A DNA stretch of 64,000 nucleotides from Candidatus Manganitrophus sp. (GTDB lineage Bacteria > Nitrospirota > Nitrospiria > SBBL01 > Manganitrophaceae): assembly GCA_028865235.1 (NCBI GenBank), contig CP114561.1, positions 3,368,001-3,432,000 on the forward strand, read 5' to 3'. Made by a program: the position numbers and the translations under genes. Positions 39,544 to 50,027 of the stretch are shown in pieces. The notes below the pieces were generated by a model. That model had not been told where the DNA came from. It ran no database searches and saw nothing but the letters and a program-made list of their open reading frames with translations. Position 1 is the stretch's first letter; every line of letters starts with the position of its first letter.

Positions 39544-40110
39544 CTACCCCCGTAACGCTTCGGTGATGGAGTGCATCCGGGCCGTCACCTTCTTTTTTTC
39601 CTCTTCCGTCAAAGAGGATTCGGAGAGCTTAAAAAGAACCTGATTTTCTTTGTTGATGTGAAGCCTGATGAGGTGGACGATCCGAAGCCCCGGATCGAGG
39701 ACCGCTTTGCGGATCCCCTCGTCGATCGGCGTGATGCTCCGGCAAAAAGAGGGGAGCGCTTTTTTCCAGGTAAAGAAAGCCGCTCGAATCTTCTCATGCT
39801 CGCGCACCATCATCTCGATCGGGCCGTACTCTTTGCCGATGTATTCGGCGAGCACGGGGAAGAGCGCCTCTTCTTCCTTCCGAAAATGCGGACCGATCTC
39901 CTTCTCCAGGGCGACGGCCAGATCTCTTAAGAGAGTCTTCTCGATCTCCACCCGATCGGGGAGGGTCTCTTCGACGGGCTTGCGAAGGTAGCTGAGGGAG
40001 CGCTCGATCAACTCCAGTTTCAGCAGCGTCGCCTGGTGCTCCTCTTTTAAAAGGTGTGTCGGGCCGTCGCTCTCTTCGATCCTATGACTCTTCGGTTTGC
40101 TCTCTTCCAT
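39544..40110 (-). CDS. Hemerythrin HHE domain protein
   Basis: This 188-residue protein starts at ATG 40110 (GGAGAG upstream); a longer frame to 40149 lacks support. Four-helix hemerythrin-like motifs are LLKEEHQATLLKLEL, IGPHFRKEEEALFPVL, MVREHEKIRAAFFTWKKAL and HLIRLHINKENQVLFKL, supplying His/Glu ligands for a di-iron site. Family roles include oxygen or NO binding and iron handling. It is convergent with the Crp/Fnr gene and downstream of the cupredoxin-like pair. Confidence 0.85.
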   Translation of the reverse strand: MEESKPKSHRIEESDGPTHLLKEEHQATLLKLELIERSLSYLRKPVEETLPDRVEIEKTLLRDLAVALEKEIGPHFRKEEEALFPVLAEYIGKEYGPIEMMVREHEKIRAAFFTWKKALPSFCRSITPIDEGIRKAVLDPGLRIVHLIRLHINKENQVLFKLSESSLTEEEKKKVTARMHSITEALRG

Positions 40111-40221
40111 CCATTCTCTCCTTGCATCGGACCAGACACATTGAAACATATTGAGAGTGCCCCCGTCATATTCGAATCAACTTCGGTCGAAAGGCCGACG
40201 CGAAGGTATGAACCGCAGTCC

Positions 40222-41107
40222 TTAGTTCCGCTGAAGCTCCACGCTCGGCGGCGTCAGATGGCGCGGCTGAAGGGCGGTGTCCAACCGGAATTGCGTCTGA
40301 AGATCGTGGAGCGGGATGTCGATTTCGTCGGCGTCGAAGGTGAAGTCGAGTTCCGCGGTTCCATTCGGCGCGATCTTAACCGACCCCGCGCGCACCTTCG
40401 CGTGCGGATGCCAGGCGATCACGTCGTATTCTCCCGGCGGCAGGTCGGGGATCGTGAAGCGTCCATCGGCGCCGGTCACGGCGAAGTAGGGGGTTGCCGA
40501 CCGCCATCCCCCACGATTGCATGAAATCGTGCACCCCGCACTGCGTCCGAAAAATATAGTGCCCCTTTCGAAGGCGGATTTCTTTTGTGGCAATTGTCTC
40601 CGGGGTGAGCGGCTTGTTGAACATCGCGAAGGTGTAGTCGTCTTTGAGCGTGTATCCCTGAACGTCGTGCGCGATCGAGTCTTTGTTGATGAGGGTGACC
40701 CGATGGTTGTTCCGGACCGGTGTGACGAAGGGGCCGATCCGGCAGTTTTCGATCGTCAGCTCCGGCGTGTAGTCGAACGGCTTCCCGCGCTCGACGCCGA
40801 CAACCGCGACCACCACATTCTCTAACCCGCCGTCGGGCGCGGTGCGAAACTCTTTCAAGAGCCGGTTCCCTTTTCCGTCGGAGATCCTTCCGCAGAAATC
40901 GATGTTTGGGGAGAAGATCAGATGATAGATCCGCGCCGGGGGCGGGGTCCCTTTCAGGAGAACTTTTCCGGTGAGGGTTCCTCCCTCGGTCACCCGGCTT
41001 TCCTCATACCCCCACCCTTCTTTTCCCTCGAAGAGGACGAGAAGAGTGAAAAGCGCGAGAACGATCTCCAAGAATCTACTTCTTTCTATTCGCGTCGATT
41101 TGCTCAT
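40222..41107 (-). pseudogene. Secreted cupredoxin-like protein with carboxypeptidase-regulatory-like domain (frameshifted)
   Basis: From ATG 41107: signal peptide (EIVLALFTLLVLFEG), a first beta-sandwich (GGTLTGKVLLKGTPPPA), then cupredoxin-type motifs with probable copper ligands. NKDSIAHDVQGY supplies His, and QCGVHDFMQSWGMAVGNP supplies Cys, His and Met. A regulatory-like beta-sandwich follows (ADGRFTIPDLPPGEYDVIAWHPHAK). The frame changes at the C5 run near 40490; one C fewer gives NPYFAVTGADGRF. The joined product is about 295 residues. It is a tandem paralogue of the next gene, 7 bp away, and both lie just past the multicopper oxidase terminator. It may carry electrons or copper for the oxidase. 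Confidence 0.7.
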
Positions 41108-41114
41108 GGACGAA

Positions 41115-42042
41115 TCACTCCTGAATGAAAAGCTTCTCTTTATCGCCGGTCAGGTGTTCGTGAGGGAGCGCTTCCGGTCCGATTCGGAACTTTTCCTGCT
41201 GTTCGTATTCGGGCCGTTTGACCGTGGCCGCATCGAACGCGAAGTCCAATTCGACCGTTTCATCGGCCGAGACGGTGATCTCTTTCTCAATCGGCTTCAG
41301 ATGCGGATGCCAGGCGATGACCCGATAACGCCCCGGCGGAAGGTGGTCGATTTTGAAGAGCCCGTCCTTTTTCGTCATTTCGTAGTAAGGGTTATCGACT
41401 GAAAACATCCAACCCTGCATGAACTCATGCATCCCACAGATCATCTGGGTGATCCGTTTTCCAGGATCGAGACGGATCATTCCGCCCTCGGCTCGTTCGA
41501 GACGGGGAGGGGGAAGTTGAGGATGATGTTTCCCCGCTCGTTTTGGAAGATCTGGCCGTTGTGGATCACCGGGTCGCGGTTGACTACCGAAATCGGCTGG
41601 TGGTTTTGGATCACCCGGACCAGGGGATGCTCATGATGGGTCCGTCCCTCTTTGTCCAGGTAAGTGTGATCGCTTGGAGCGATATCAACAGGGTGAAACA
41701 TACAGTTCTCGGAGACAAACTGGGGCCGGATCGGGGGAAAAGGTTTTCCTTTCTCTACATCGACGACGGCGACGACGGCATCCTGCATCTCGCCGCCGGA
41801 GCCGATAATAAACTCTTGAACGATGACGTTTCCCTCGCCGTCGGAGATCATCTTGCAGAAGGGGCCGAAGGGATAGAGGACCAGCGGGAAAACGCGGACG
41901 GGCGGTTTCGGGCCGTTTAAAGTGACTTTTCCAATAAGGGTCCCGCCGTTGCTCACCTCCATCTCGTCGTAGGCATACGAGGGGAGGAGGGAGAGATCAA
42001 AAATAAAAAGAGAAACAGCCCAATCACAATTTTTTTGCTCAC
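41115..42042 (-). pseudogene. Secreted cupredoxin-like protein, paralogue (two frameshifts)
   Basis: GTG 42042, with GGAGG about 10 bp upstream, opens MSKKIVIGLFLFLFLIS. After an indel in the C-rich run near 41985 the frame continues YAYDEMEVSNGGTLIGKV. Cupredoxin-like ligands follow: NRDPVIHNGQIFQN (His) and ICGMHEFMQGWM (Cys, His, Met). A regulatory-like sandwich ends the protein (GLFKIDHLPPGRYRVIAWHPHLKPIEKEI). A second indel near 41478 splits it where a stop and an ATG overlap (ATGA). The paralogue is continuous at the homologous point, so one gene is likely (about 308 residues). The His-rich insert HHEHPLVRV is unique to this copy. Confidence 0.7.
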
Positions 42043-42069
42043 CGGTTCAGATTCCTCCATCAGAAAGGA

Positions 42070-42105
42070 ATGGGGCAGGAGGTTGACCTCCTGCCCCATT
42101 TTTTT
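42070..42105. terminator. Terminator between multicopper oxidase and cupredoxin genes
   Basis: ATGGGGCAGGAGG and CCTCCTGCCCCAT (13-bp perfect arms, 4-nt loop) are flanked by T7 on the plus side and by TTCCTTTCT on the minus side. It lies 9 bp past the oxidase stop. Confidence 0.8.
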
Positions 42106-42113
42106 GGAGAGCG

Positions 42114-45100
42114 TTACCGCTCCAGCATGGAGAGCGGTCCCGGAACATCCCCCTGTTGAGAGAGGGTTTCGGGAGCCTCCGGATCGGGAAGCTCCGCCGT
42201 TTTAGATCCCACTCCGGCGCCGCCGTTCAGCGGTTGGATCTTTCGATCCCCAGCGGGGAGGACTTTCATGTATCCCCACTGTCCGGCGGCCGCGTACGGC
42301 ATCCGGTGATTCTGCCAAACGTAAACGCCGGGGAGGTGGAACGGACCGCCGGCCCCTTGCTTGATGAAGACATCAATGTTCTGGGAAGAGCCGAACTCGC
42401 TGGAGCTGAGCATATCGGCCCCTTCCATGTCCGGCTTCAGCGGCCACTCATGTCCTTCGATGCTGAACACCTGGTTCTGTTCGTTGAAAGCGCCGAAGAC
42501 ATGGATCCGAACCGGGTCACCCGCATGCGCCATGATGGTCGGGGTGGCCGGATCCGATTCCCCTGCGACGCAGGGGGTGAACATCAGACCGATCTCGCAC
42601 CCTTGCTCTTCACGGTACATCCAAGGCTCGTTTCGGTAATTGACCCCGGTGAGTCCTCCGATCTGCTGAATGTACGGCATAAAGGAGGTCCCGATGATGT
42701 TGTCCTCATCCTGGAAGAAGAGCGATGCATCGCGGAAGTCGGACCGATTTGCATTTTCCGGAAGCGACCGATCGACGATCACATCGACCTGCCAGGCGTT
42801 TTTCATCGACACATCTTCTCCGGTCACCGAATCGCGGTACTTCGAACCTCTCGGTCCCACCACGATCGCCCCGAAGAGGCCGTCTCGAACGTTGTTGATG
42901 AAATTCCCCCAATCCCACACCAGCGCCGCCGTCTCCCCGTATTGCGGATGGGCGTAGAAGGTGTAGGTCCGGCTCTTGCCGGGGGCGACCGTCTGATCGC
43001 CCGGGTTGTTCCCGACGTTCACCCCGTGAGAGTCTTTCGGGTCAAACGCCAGCATGTCAGCGCTGAACGAGACTTTGTCTTTCTTCATCTCGTTTTTCAG
43101 GTTGACCTTGATGCAGTCGCCGACGTTGACATGGAGGGTCAACGGCATCGGTTGCGCGCCGTCGGTGGCGACCTTCGCCTTCTCCCCTTCGAGCATGAAG
43201 ATCTTGCCGGAAGGATTCGCCACTTGCAGCTTGCGGTCGAAGTCGACCTCGATGAAGTCGGGAGCCTTGTTGTTGAATTTGAGCGCCCGATCGGCTGCGA
43301 TGACGTTGAAGGTTTTCACCGGAGCATCGGCCGGACAGACCGACTTGGCCGATTGGGGAATTTCCCCGGTGCCGGGGAGTTTCTGAAGGTCCTTGACCTC
43401 TTGGTCCAACACCCGGACAATCCCCCAGCTCCCTTCCGAGAGGTGAGAGGCCCGGCCGTTGTAGTGGAGGTAATCCCCCGCGATCTGCTGCGCCCCTCCC
43501 GCCTTGGTGACGAGATCATACCGCTCGGCGATCCCGACATGCCAGGCGTTCTTCAGGTCGGAATGCTCCGCATACCGCTCCGTCCGGAAGGCGTGGCCGC
43601 CGAGGTGCCAAACGTGGGTCTCATTCATCATGACATGGAGGAGACGGAAGACGAGGGTGTCTCCCAGATAGGCCCGCAGCATCGGGGTGCTCGGATCCTG
43701 GTGGGCCTTGCTCGAGAAGATCAAGGAAGGATCCGCGTTGTTTTTCAGACGCCGCGCCACCGACTCGGCCCGGAAGTTCAAGCCGCCGCCGGTGGTGTGG
43801 GTGCCGCCGTTGAGCATCTTTGCGGCGGTTAAATCGAGATCATACGGCATCTGGAACGACAGGGTTTGCCCCGCGTCGATCGCCACCTGGAGGGTCTGGC
43901 CGGGGGGATTTCCCTCGGTGACCACCTGGGCGGTGTGCGGCACGGTGTCATGCGGCATGACGATCAACTCTCTGAAGCTGCCGTTGACCCCGTACCCGAT
44001 CGGCTCGGTGCCATGGATATCGGCGACCGGTCCGCTCCGGATCGGCGCGCCGGTTTTCGGATCATGATAGGTCGATCCGTACGGCTCGACGATCATCGCG
44101 CCGACCCCGCCGTGCGGCCAGGTGGTGGCGCCGAAGGCGTGGTCGTGCCAGAAGACTGTTCCCAAATCGGCATCCGCCCAGTAGCGATAGCGGATGTATT
44201 CGACCGAGGCGATCTCTCCCTTCTTGTGAGCATGTTTCAACGGATCGCTGAAAGTGATCGTATCGCCGTCGATCGCCTTGATCCAGCGGACTTCCGAGGT
44301 GTTCACCTCATCCATCCCGACCATCAGATCGGTTCCGACATGGAAACGGGTCGCCCCTTCGGGCATCTTGATCTTGATGGTGGTTGCCCCCGCCTTGACA
44401 TCTTCGGTCAAGAGGGCGTTCATCGGCACAGGCATTCCCTTGTGTTTGTCCTTCTTCATCTGGGTGAACGGCCGGACCGACTGCTCGTAGGAGAAGCCGC
44501 TGATCACGCCGTCGGACGCCTGGTTGTCGAACTGGATGAAGTGTGGGTGGATGTTTATCTTCGACATCTGGAAGTTGGTGGTGTCGTTGTCCTCCCACTC
44601 GCTCTTCAAGATGACGTCGACGCAGTCATAGACGTTGTAGCGGTAGACCAGCGGGATCGTCTTCTCCCCCGCCGGGTTCGCCCGGACTTCGTCCTCGTTT
44701 TCTTTGAGGACGTAGAGAAGCCCGTTCTGATCCATGACCGGTTTGATGCTCCCCAACCCTTTGGTCAACTGAATCGGGGTCTGAATGAAGTGGATCGTGA
44801 ACTGCTTTCTTCCTGCGCTCTCCGGGCAGAGACTCCAACGCCCCTGCTCGCCCGGTTTGGCCGGTTGGTTGGTCTCCTCGCCCGGCGCGCCTAACCCGCC
44901 CGGCTCGGCGCCGACCGACCCTGTGTTTTTGTCCATATGAATCGGCTCCAGCCAAGGGGCCGGACCATGATGGCGGGCGAAAGGCACCCGCTTTCCGAAA
45001 TGCGGCTTGAAGTGGGGCCAGGCGAGTTTGCCGGTCTTCTCCTCAAAGAGGATCGGAGGCCGTTTCCCCGGCATCGGCGATTTATACTTCGGGAAGTCGA

Positions 45101-47027
45101 ATTTCCCGGTCGCCTCCGGCTCTCCCAGCGCCTTGTTGCCTTCCCAGGCCCAATCCCAGACGGTGGCATCATAAGCGGCAATCTGCCCCTTCTCGTCGGA
45201 GGTGTGACCCGGCTGGCCCGCCGGCGGAAGCATCATCTTCACCCAGTCTTTGATCGAGACATCCGCGATCGGTTTGGAGAAGTCTGTTTTTGCCGCCGTG
45301 ACGTTCCACTTCTTGTCATACCAGTCCATCGTCTTGCCGACCAGCTTGTCGGAGGTGACGGCCGGCTTCATCCGTCCCTTCCGGTCGGGGAGTTCCGCCA
45401 GAGGGGGCATCACATCGGTGCTGCCCAAGGGATAATTCCCCGCCTGGAGGGTGTTGTAATTCCGCCAGTAGCCCCACATCCCGGCGACATAGTGGTGCGC
45501 CACGTGACAGTGGAAAAGGAAATCCCCCGCCAGTTGCTGGCAGAGCCCGCCGCCGCACTCGGTCTGAAGGTCGAGGACTTCGGAAGGTCCGATGACTTCG
45601 ACGTCAACCCGGTCGGAGGTGGTTCGGACTTCCGGGAATTTCACCGGCCCGTCTCCGGCCGCGGTGAGAAGGAAGCTCTCTTTTCCGTCGGCCTTCGGCT
45701 GACGGAGCCAGCGGATCGTCCCGCCGTGAGGATGGTGGGAGTGGAAGACTTCGCCGCCGCCGTGGACGAGACGGAACTTGACCGGATCGCCCATATACGA
45801 CCGGGGAATGGTGGTCGGAACATCGGCGAAGGTGTAGGAACTGTAAGAGAGCGACTCGTCCTCGAAGTGGAAGTACTTTTCCTGAAGGGCGAGGTTGTTC
45901 ACCCCGAACGGCTCACTCCGGTAGCTGATGGCGCGGGCGGAGGGTCGGTAGGCGTCGGTGTTCGGGTCGCGCTGCGGGATCATCTCTCCGTTGCGATTCA
46001 ATGGACGGAACGACTCGTCGCCGATCTCATGGTAGAAGATCACGAACTCCCGGAAATCAGGTTTGTTCGGGTGGGTGATCATCATCTGCCAGCCGCTCTT
46101 GGCCTCTTTGCCGGTGAGCGGGTCGATGTAGCTCGACCCCATCGGCTCGACGATGAACGATCCGATCATTCCGAGGCTTGCCTGCTCCCGGCCGACGTGG
46201 CTGTGGAGCATATGAACCCCTTCTTGCTCAACGGATCGGATATACCACTCGAAGGTCTGGCTCTTTCCCGGTTTGACGTTCGAGTCGGGGTTGGCCGCGG
46301 TGGCCGGGGCGCCGGTCGATTTCACGATCGTGCTGGAGCCGTGGATATGAAGGCCGACATCTTCACCGTCGAGTTTGTTCCGGAGGGTGATAATGACGCA
46401 ATCTCCCTGGTTGCCCCGGATGTTCAACGGCTGGATCATGTCTCCTTGAAGACCGGTCGTCACCGCTCCCGGATCGTAACCTTCTTTTTCACGTGCTTCG
46501 CGATTCTTTTTCTCTTCCGCCCGGACCTTCGCCTCATTTTCGGTGAGGACATACATGTAACCGGGATGATAGTCGAGCCACTGATTGAGCGTGATCTCGA
46601 CGTTGATGGCGGAGATGTCATACTCTTTCACCGGGGCGCCCTTGGGGCAACGGCCCCCGTCGGTCACGCTCTCTCCGGTGCTGGCCGGGCCGAGGAAGTA
46701 GCTCCGGTCCATCTGCTGCATCATGCTCATTCCCTCGAAGGGTCCCGATCCCCCGGCATGCTCCCCATGTTGTTTCATTCCCTTCGAGATTTCATCCATC
46801 AATTTGTTCATCGCCGCATCGACCCGGTCTGAATGGCCGGCGCGGCCTTCCGCTTGGTCTTCCCGCGCAATCTGTTCTTTCAGCTTTTCTTCCCATCCGG
46901 ACGAAGCGACCGGCTGCGCCTCGGGGTGGGTATGGTCTCCCCCGGCGACGGCCCCTTCTTTTCCCGATAGAATCAACAAGAGGGCCATTGACGCCGCCCT
47001 CCAAAGATCCTTTCGTACGATGTTCAT
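42114..47027 (-). CDS. Giant secreted multicopper oxidase (MofA-like, candidate Mn(II) oxidase)
   Basis: The protein has 1637 residues, close in size to MofA of Leptothrix discophora. A signal peptide (about 1-29) and a His/Met-rich stretch (31-108) precede three homologous modules starting near CPKGAPVKEYD (127), CPESAGRKQF (734) and CPADAPVKTF (1231). Module 1 carries a full copper set: HIH 227-229, HSH 275-277, HSHHPH 429-434 and HCHVAHHYVAGM 506-517, supplying type 1, 2 and 3 ligands. Module 2 keeps HPH 827-829 and HDH 961-963 but has a broken type 1 motif (LHYNGRASHLSEGS). Module 3 has WDW (1371-1373) where HSH is expected. Oxidation of Mn(II) or another metal outside the cell is an inference. 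A sigma-54-type promoter lies 120 bp upstream. CopD-like and cupredoxin genes flank it. Confidence 0.85.
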   Translation of the reverse strand: MNIVRKDLWRAASMALLLILSGKEGAVAGGDHTHPEAQPVASSGWEEKLKEQIAREDQAEGRAGHSDRVDAAMNKLMDEISKGMKQHGEHAGGSGPFEGMSMMQQMDRSYFLGPASTGESVTDGGRCPKGAPVKEYDISAINVEITLNQWLDYHPGYMYVLTENEAKVRAEEKKNREAREKEGYDPGAVTTGLQGDMIQPLNIRGNQGDCVIITLRNKLDGEDVGLHIHGSSTIVKSTGAPATAANPDSNVKPGKSQTFEWYIRSVEQEGVHMLHSHVGREQASLGMIGSFIVEPMGSSYIDPLTGKEAKSGWQMMITHPNKPDFREFVIFYHEIGDESFRPLNRNGEMIPQRDPNTDAYRPSARAISYRSEPFGVNNLALQEKYFHFEDESLSYSSYTFADVPTTIPRSYMGDPVKFRLVHGGGEVFHSHHPHGGTIRWLRQPKADGKESFLLTAAGDGPVKFPEVRTTSDRVDVEVIGPSEVLDLQTECGGGLCQQLAGDFLFHCHVAHHYVAGMWGYWRNYNTLQAGNYPLGSTDVMPPLAELPDRKGRMKPAVTSDKLVGKTMDWYDKKWNVTAAKTDFSKPIADVSIKDWVKMMLPPAGQPGHTSDEKGQIAAYDATVWDWAWEGNKALGEPEATGKFDFPKYKSPMPGKRPPILFEEKTGKLAWPHFKPHFGKRVPFARHHGPAPWLEPIHMDKNTGSVGAEPGGLGAPGEETNQPAKPGEQGRWSLCPESAGRKQFTIHFIQTPIQLTKGLGSIKPVMDQNGLLYVLKENEDEVRANPAGEKTIPLVYRYNVYDCVDVILKSEWEDNDTTNFQMSKINIHPHFIQFDNQASDGVISGFSYEQSVRPFTQMKKDKHKGMPVPMNALLTEDVKAGATTIKIKMPEGATRFHVGTDLMVGMDEVNTSEVRWIKAIDGDTITFSDPLKHAHKKGEIASVEYIRYRYWADADLGTVFWHDHAFGATTWPHGGVGAMIVEPYGSTYHDPKTGAPIRSGPVADIHGTEPIGYGVNGSFRELIVMPHDTVPHTAQVVTEGNPPGQTLQVAIDAGQTLSFQMPYDLDLTAAKMLNGGTHTTGGGLNFRAESVARRLKNNADPSLIFSSKAHQDPSTPMLRAYLGDTLVFRLLHVMMNETHVWHLGGHAFRTERYAEHSDLKNAWHVGIAERYDLVTKAGGAQQIAGDYLHYNGRASHLSEGSWGIVRVLDQEVKDLQKLPGTGEIPQSAKSVCPADAPVKTFNVIAADRALKFNNKAPDFIEVDFDRKLQVANPSGKIFMLEGEKAKVATDGAQPMPLTLHVNVGDCIKVNLKNEMKKDKVSFSADMLAFDPKDSHGVNVGNNPGDQTVAPGKSRTYTFYAHPQYGETAALVWDWGNFINNVRDGLFGAIVVGPRGSKYRDSVTGEDVSMKNAWQVDVIVDRSLPENANRSDFRDASLFFQDEDNIIGTSFMPYIQQIGGLTGVNYRNEPWMYREEQGCEIGLMFTPCVAGESDPATPTIMAHAGDPVRIHVFGAFNEQNQVFSIEGHEWPLKPDMEGADMLSSSEFGSSQNIDVFIKQGAGGPFHLPGVYVWQNHRMPYAAAGQWGYMKVLPAGDRKIQPLNGGAGVGSKTAELPDPEAPETLSQQGDVPGPLSMLER

Positions 47028-47145
47028 AATCTCTCCCCCTGTAGGTTTTCTTTTTGGATCTACGTTTCAGCAGGATGTGGATTGCTCGGTGGAATACACC
47101 CCGTCGGCTGTCCTTTATTGCGGTTCGGAACAATATTTCTCCGAG

Positions 47146-47161
47146 AGCAAAAGACATGCCT
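47146..47161 (-). promoter_or_regulatory. Sigma-54 (-24/-12) promoter for the multicopper oxidase
   Basis: The minus strand reads AGGCATG-TCTT-TTGCT, against the consensus TGGCACG-N4-TTGCW. GG and GC are ten bases apart, as required. It lies about 120 bp upstream of the oxidase start; a sigma-54 activator gene is 1 kb upstream. Confidence 0.65.
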
Positions 47162-47246
47162 CCCACGGAAGCGTTTGAAAAAGGCCCAAATGCAGGAGGA
47201 TTTGAATTTTTTCAGGGAATGGGAGGAGGAGGGTGGTCCGGCGGCG

Positions 47247-47297
47247 CTGTCCAACTGTCCAATGTCTTGGTCACAACCGGCCCGCCGGATTGGACAG
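47247..47297. promoter_or_regulatory. Putative enhancer with TGTCCAA half-sites
   Basis: CTGTCCAAC (47247), CTGTCCAAT (47255-47263) and the inverted ATTGGACAG (47289-47297) lie about 90-135 bp upstream of the -24 element, the usual position for an activator binding site. The rest of the 47028-47327 gap has no gene. Confidence 0.5.
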
Positions 47298-47327
47298 GTA
47301 AGGAGCCCGCCGCAGGATCTCGCCTCG

Positions 47328-47780
47328 CTAATATCCTCTGGCGAGATAGACCGCCGCCAGGACGATGAAGAGGCCGACCAACAGGTTCAATCGAGCCATC
47401 CACCGGACGGTCCGTTGGAGCGGGTGAGGCGCCGCCGTGGATCGGCTGATTCGGATCGATCGCGATCCCAGGACGATATCATGAAGAAGGGTCAACGAGA
47501 TCATCAATGCGATCAGGGCCAACTTCATCCCGAACCAGCCTTCCATCCGTAGGGGAAGTCCAAGATGATAAACACGAAGCAGGCCGGTGACCAGGAGAAT
47601 CCCCAGCGCGGTCCAGCCGGTGAGACGAAAACGTCTCCCGATTTCACTCATCAGCCCCGCTCGATCCGCGGGAGGCATCTTCCGGAGAGAGGGGATGAGG
47701 ACGATGGAAAAGAAGAGCATTCCCCCGATCCAAAACATCGCCGCCGAAATGTGAATCCAAATTAAAATCATCCAGAACAT
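47328..47780 (-). CDS. CopD-like membrane protein
   Basis: This 150-residue protein starts at ATG 47780 (GGAAGG upstream). It has four hydrophobic helices: MILIWIHISAAMFWIGGMLFFSIVLIP, GWTALGILLVTGLLRVYHLG, GMKLALIALMISLTLLHDIVLG and RLNLLVGLFIVLAAVYLARG, with conserved His in the first and third. This fits the CopD/DUF2269-like family of small membrane proteins implicated in copper uptake or haem binding. It lies 300 bp upstream of the multicopper oxidase on the same strand, so a copper-supply role is attractive but unproven. Confidence 0.7.
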   Translation of the reverse strand: MFWMILIWIHISAAMFWIGGMLFFSIVLIPSLRKMPPADRAGLMSEIGRRFRLTGWTALGILLVTGLLRVYHLGLPLRMEGWFGMKLALIALMISLTLLHDIVLGSRSIRISRSTAAPHPLQRTVRWMARLNLLVGLFIVLAAVYLARGY

Positions 47781-47971
47781 ACGTTTTTCCTTCCTTTCCA
47801 TTCGGAGTCTGTTTTGTCGGAGTTTGTTTTGATCGTGGAATTGAGACAATCAGATCACCCATGATCGTTCTCAGATTTTTCTGACAAACCTCCCGGAGTC
47901 GACCGGTCGGGATCGGTCGAAGAAGAGAAGGCGGCGGTCACGTTGGGGAACCAGGTGGATAGGAGACGACG

Positions 47972-49342
<1,371 letters not shown>

Positions 49343-49413
49343 GGTGATGGCCCTGTGTCTTTGATAATTTCACACTATCTGATCCCTCCTTTCGTAACAA
49401 TGATATAAATCAC

Positions 49414-49443
49414 GGCAAGAGTTGATCTAGATCAACTCTTGCC
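49414..49443. promoter_or_regulatory. Perfect 30-bp palindrome containing an FNR/CRP-type site
   Basis: GGCAAGAG-TTGAT-CTAG-ATCAA-CTCTTGCC is fully self-complementary. Its core TTGAT-N4-ATCAA equals the FNR consensus. It lies 20 bp past the TPR gene stop and 70 bp before the sigma-54 regulator, so it could act as operator, terminator or both. Confidence 0.55.
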
Positions 49444-49462
49444 CCGATCGCCTCGACCGCCC

Positions 49463-49849
49463 TCAGACGATCATTTCGACTCTCCAGTAAAGATCTTCGT
49501 AGAGACGCCGGGAGACCGGATTCTCCGGGTCGATCTCCATCGACATTTCCAGATGATGGAGCGCTTCCTTCAGGTTTTTCATCGCAATCAACGCCACCGC
49601 ACAATTGTAGTGACCTTGCCAGAATGTATCGTCCATCTCCGAGGCGACGATGAAATTTGAAAGCGCTTCCTGGATTTTTCCTTGTCGATAAAGCTCCACC
49701 CCCCGGTTGTTCAGGTGCGCTGCCTGGGCGAAGACCACCTCCTCCTCTGGAACCGGTTCCGGCTGAAGCGCAGCCACAAAGCCGATTAGAAAGAAGAAGA
49801 CGATCACCAATCCCGCCACGCCGAGCCGATGACCCCGTTTTGATTTCAT
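49463..49849 (-). CDS. Membrane-anchored TPR protein
   Basis: The protein has 128 residues from ATG 49849 behind GGGAAGGGAG. An N-terminal transmembrane helix (GLVIVFFFLIGFVAALQP) is followed by two or three TPR units (HLNNRGVELYRQGKIQEALSNF, FWQGHYNCAVALIAMKNLKEALHHLE). The lack of a cleavage site suggests a membrane tether with the TPRs outside. A sigma-54-like promoter lies about 70 bp upstream. It precedes the sigma-54 regulator gene and might be co-transcribed with it. Confidence 0.7.
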   Translation of the reverse strand: MKSKRGHRLGVAGLVIVFFFLIGFVAALQPEPVPEEEVVFAQAAHLNNRGVELYRQGKIQEALSNFIVASEMDDTFWQGHYNCAVALIAMKNLKEALHHLEMSMEIDPENPVSRRLYEDLYWRVEMIV

Positions 49850-49916
49850 CTCCCTTCCCTCCTTTTTTCTCCTACCGATCGACGCTGGGACCTTCCATCC
49901 CATCTAACTTATAAAA

Positions 49917-49933
49917 GAGCAAAGAAGATGCCG
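49917..49933 (-). promoter_or_regulatory. Sigma-54 (-24/-12) promoter for the TPR gene
   Basis: The minus strand reads CGGCATC-TTCT-TTGCT; GG and GC are ten bases apart and GGCA...TTGCT matches the consensus. The TPR start is about 70 bp downstream. Confidence 0.55.
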
Positions 49934-50027
49934 AGCGGGTCCGATACGATCAGAAGCCGATTGTTCAAGGAATATAACGCGTTGGAAGAGTGAATCCCTT
50001 TTTTATTTTGGGAGAAGGGGGCGGCCG

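Noticed and set aside
44937..46832. A long open frame (631 codons) antisense to the multicopper oxidase
   Set aside because: It has no start signal, no domain signature and mirrors the codon bias of the oxidase; high GC leaves such frames open by chance.
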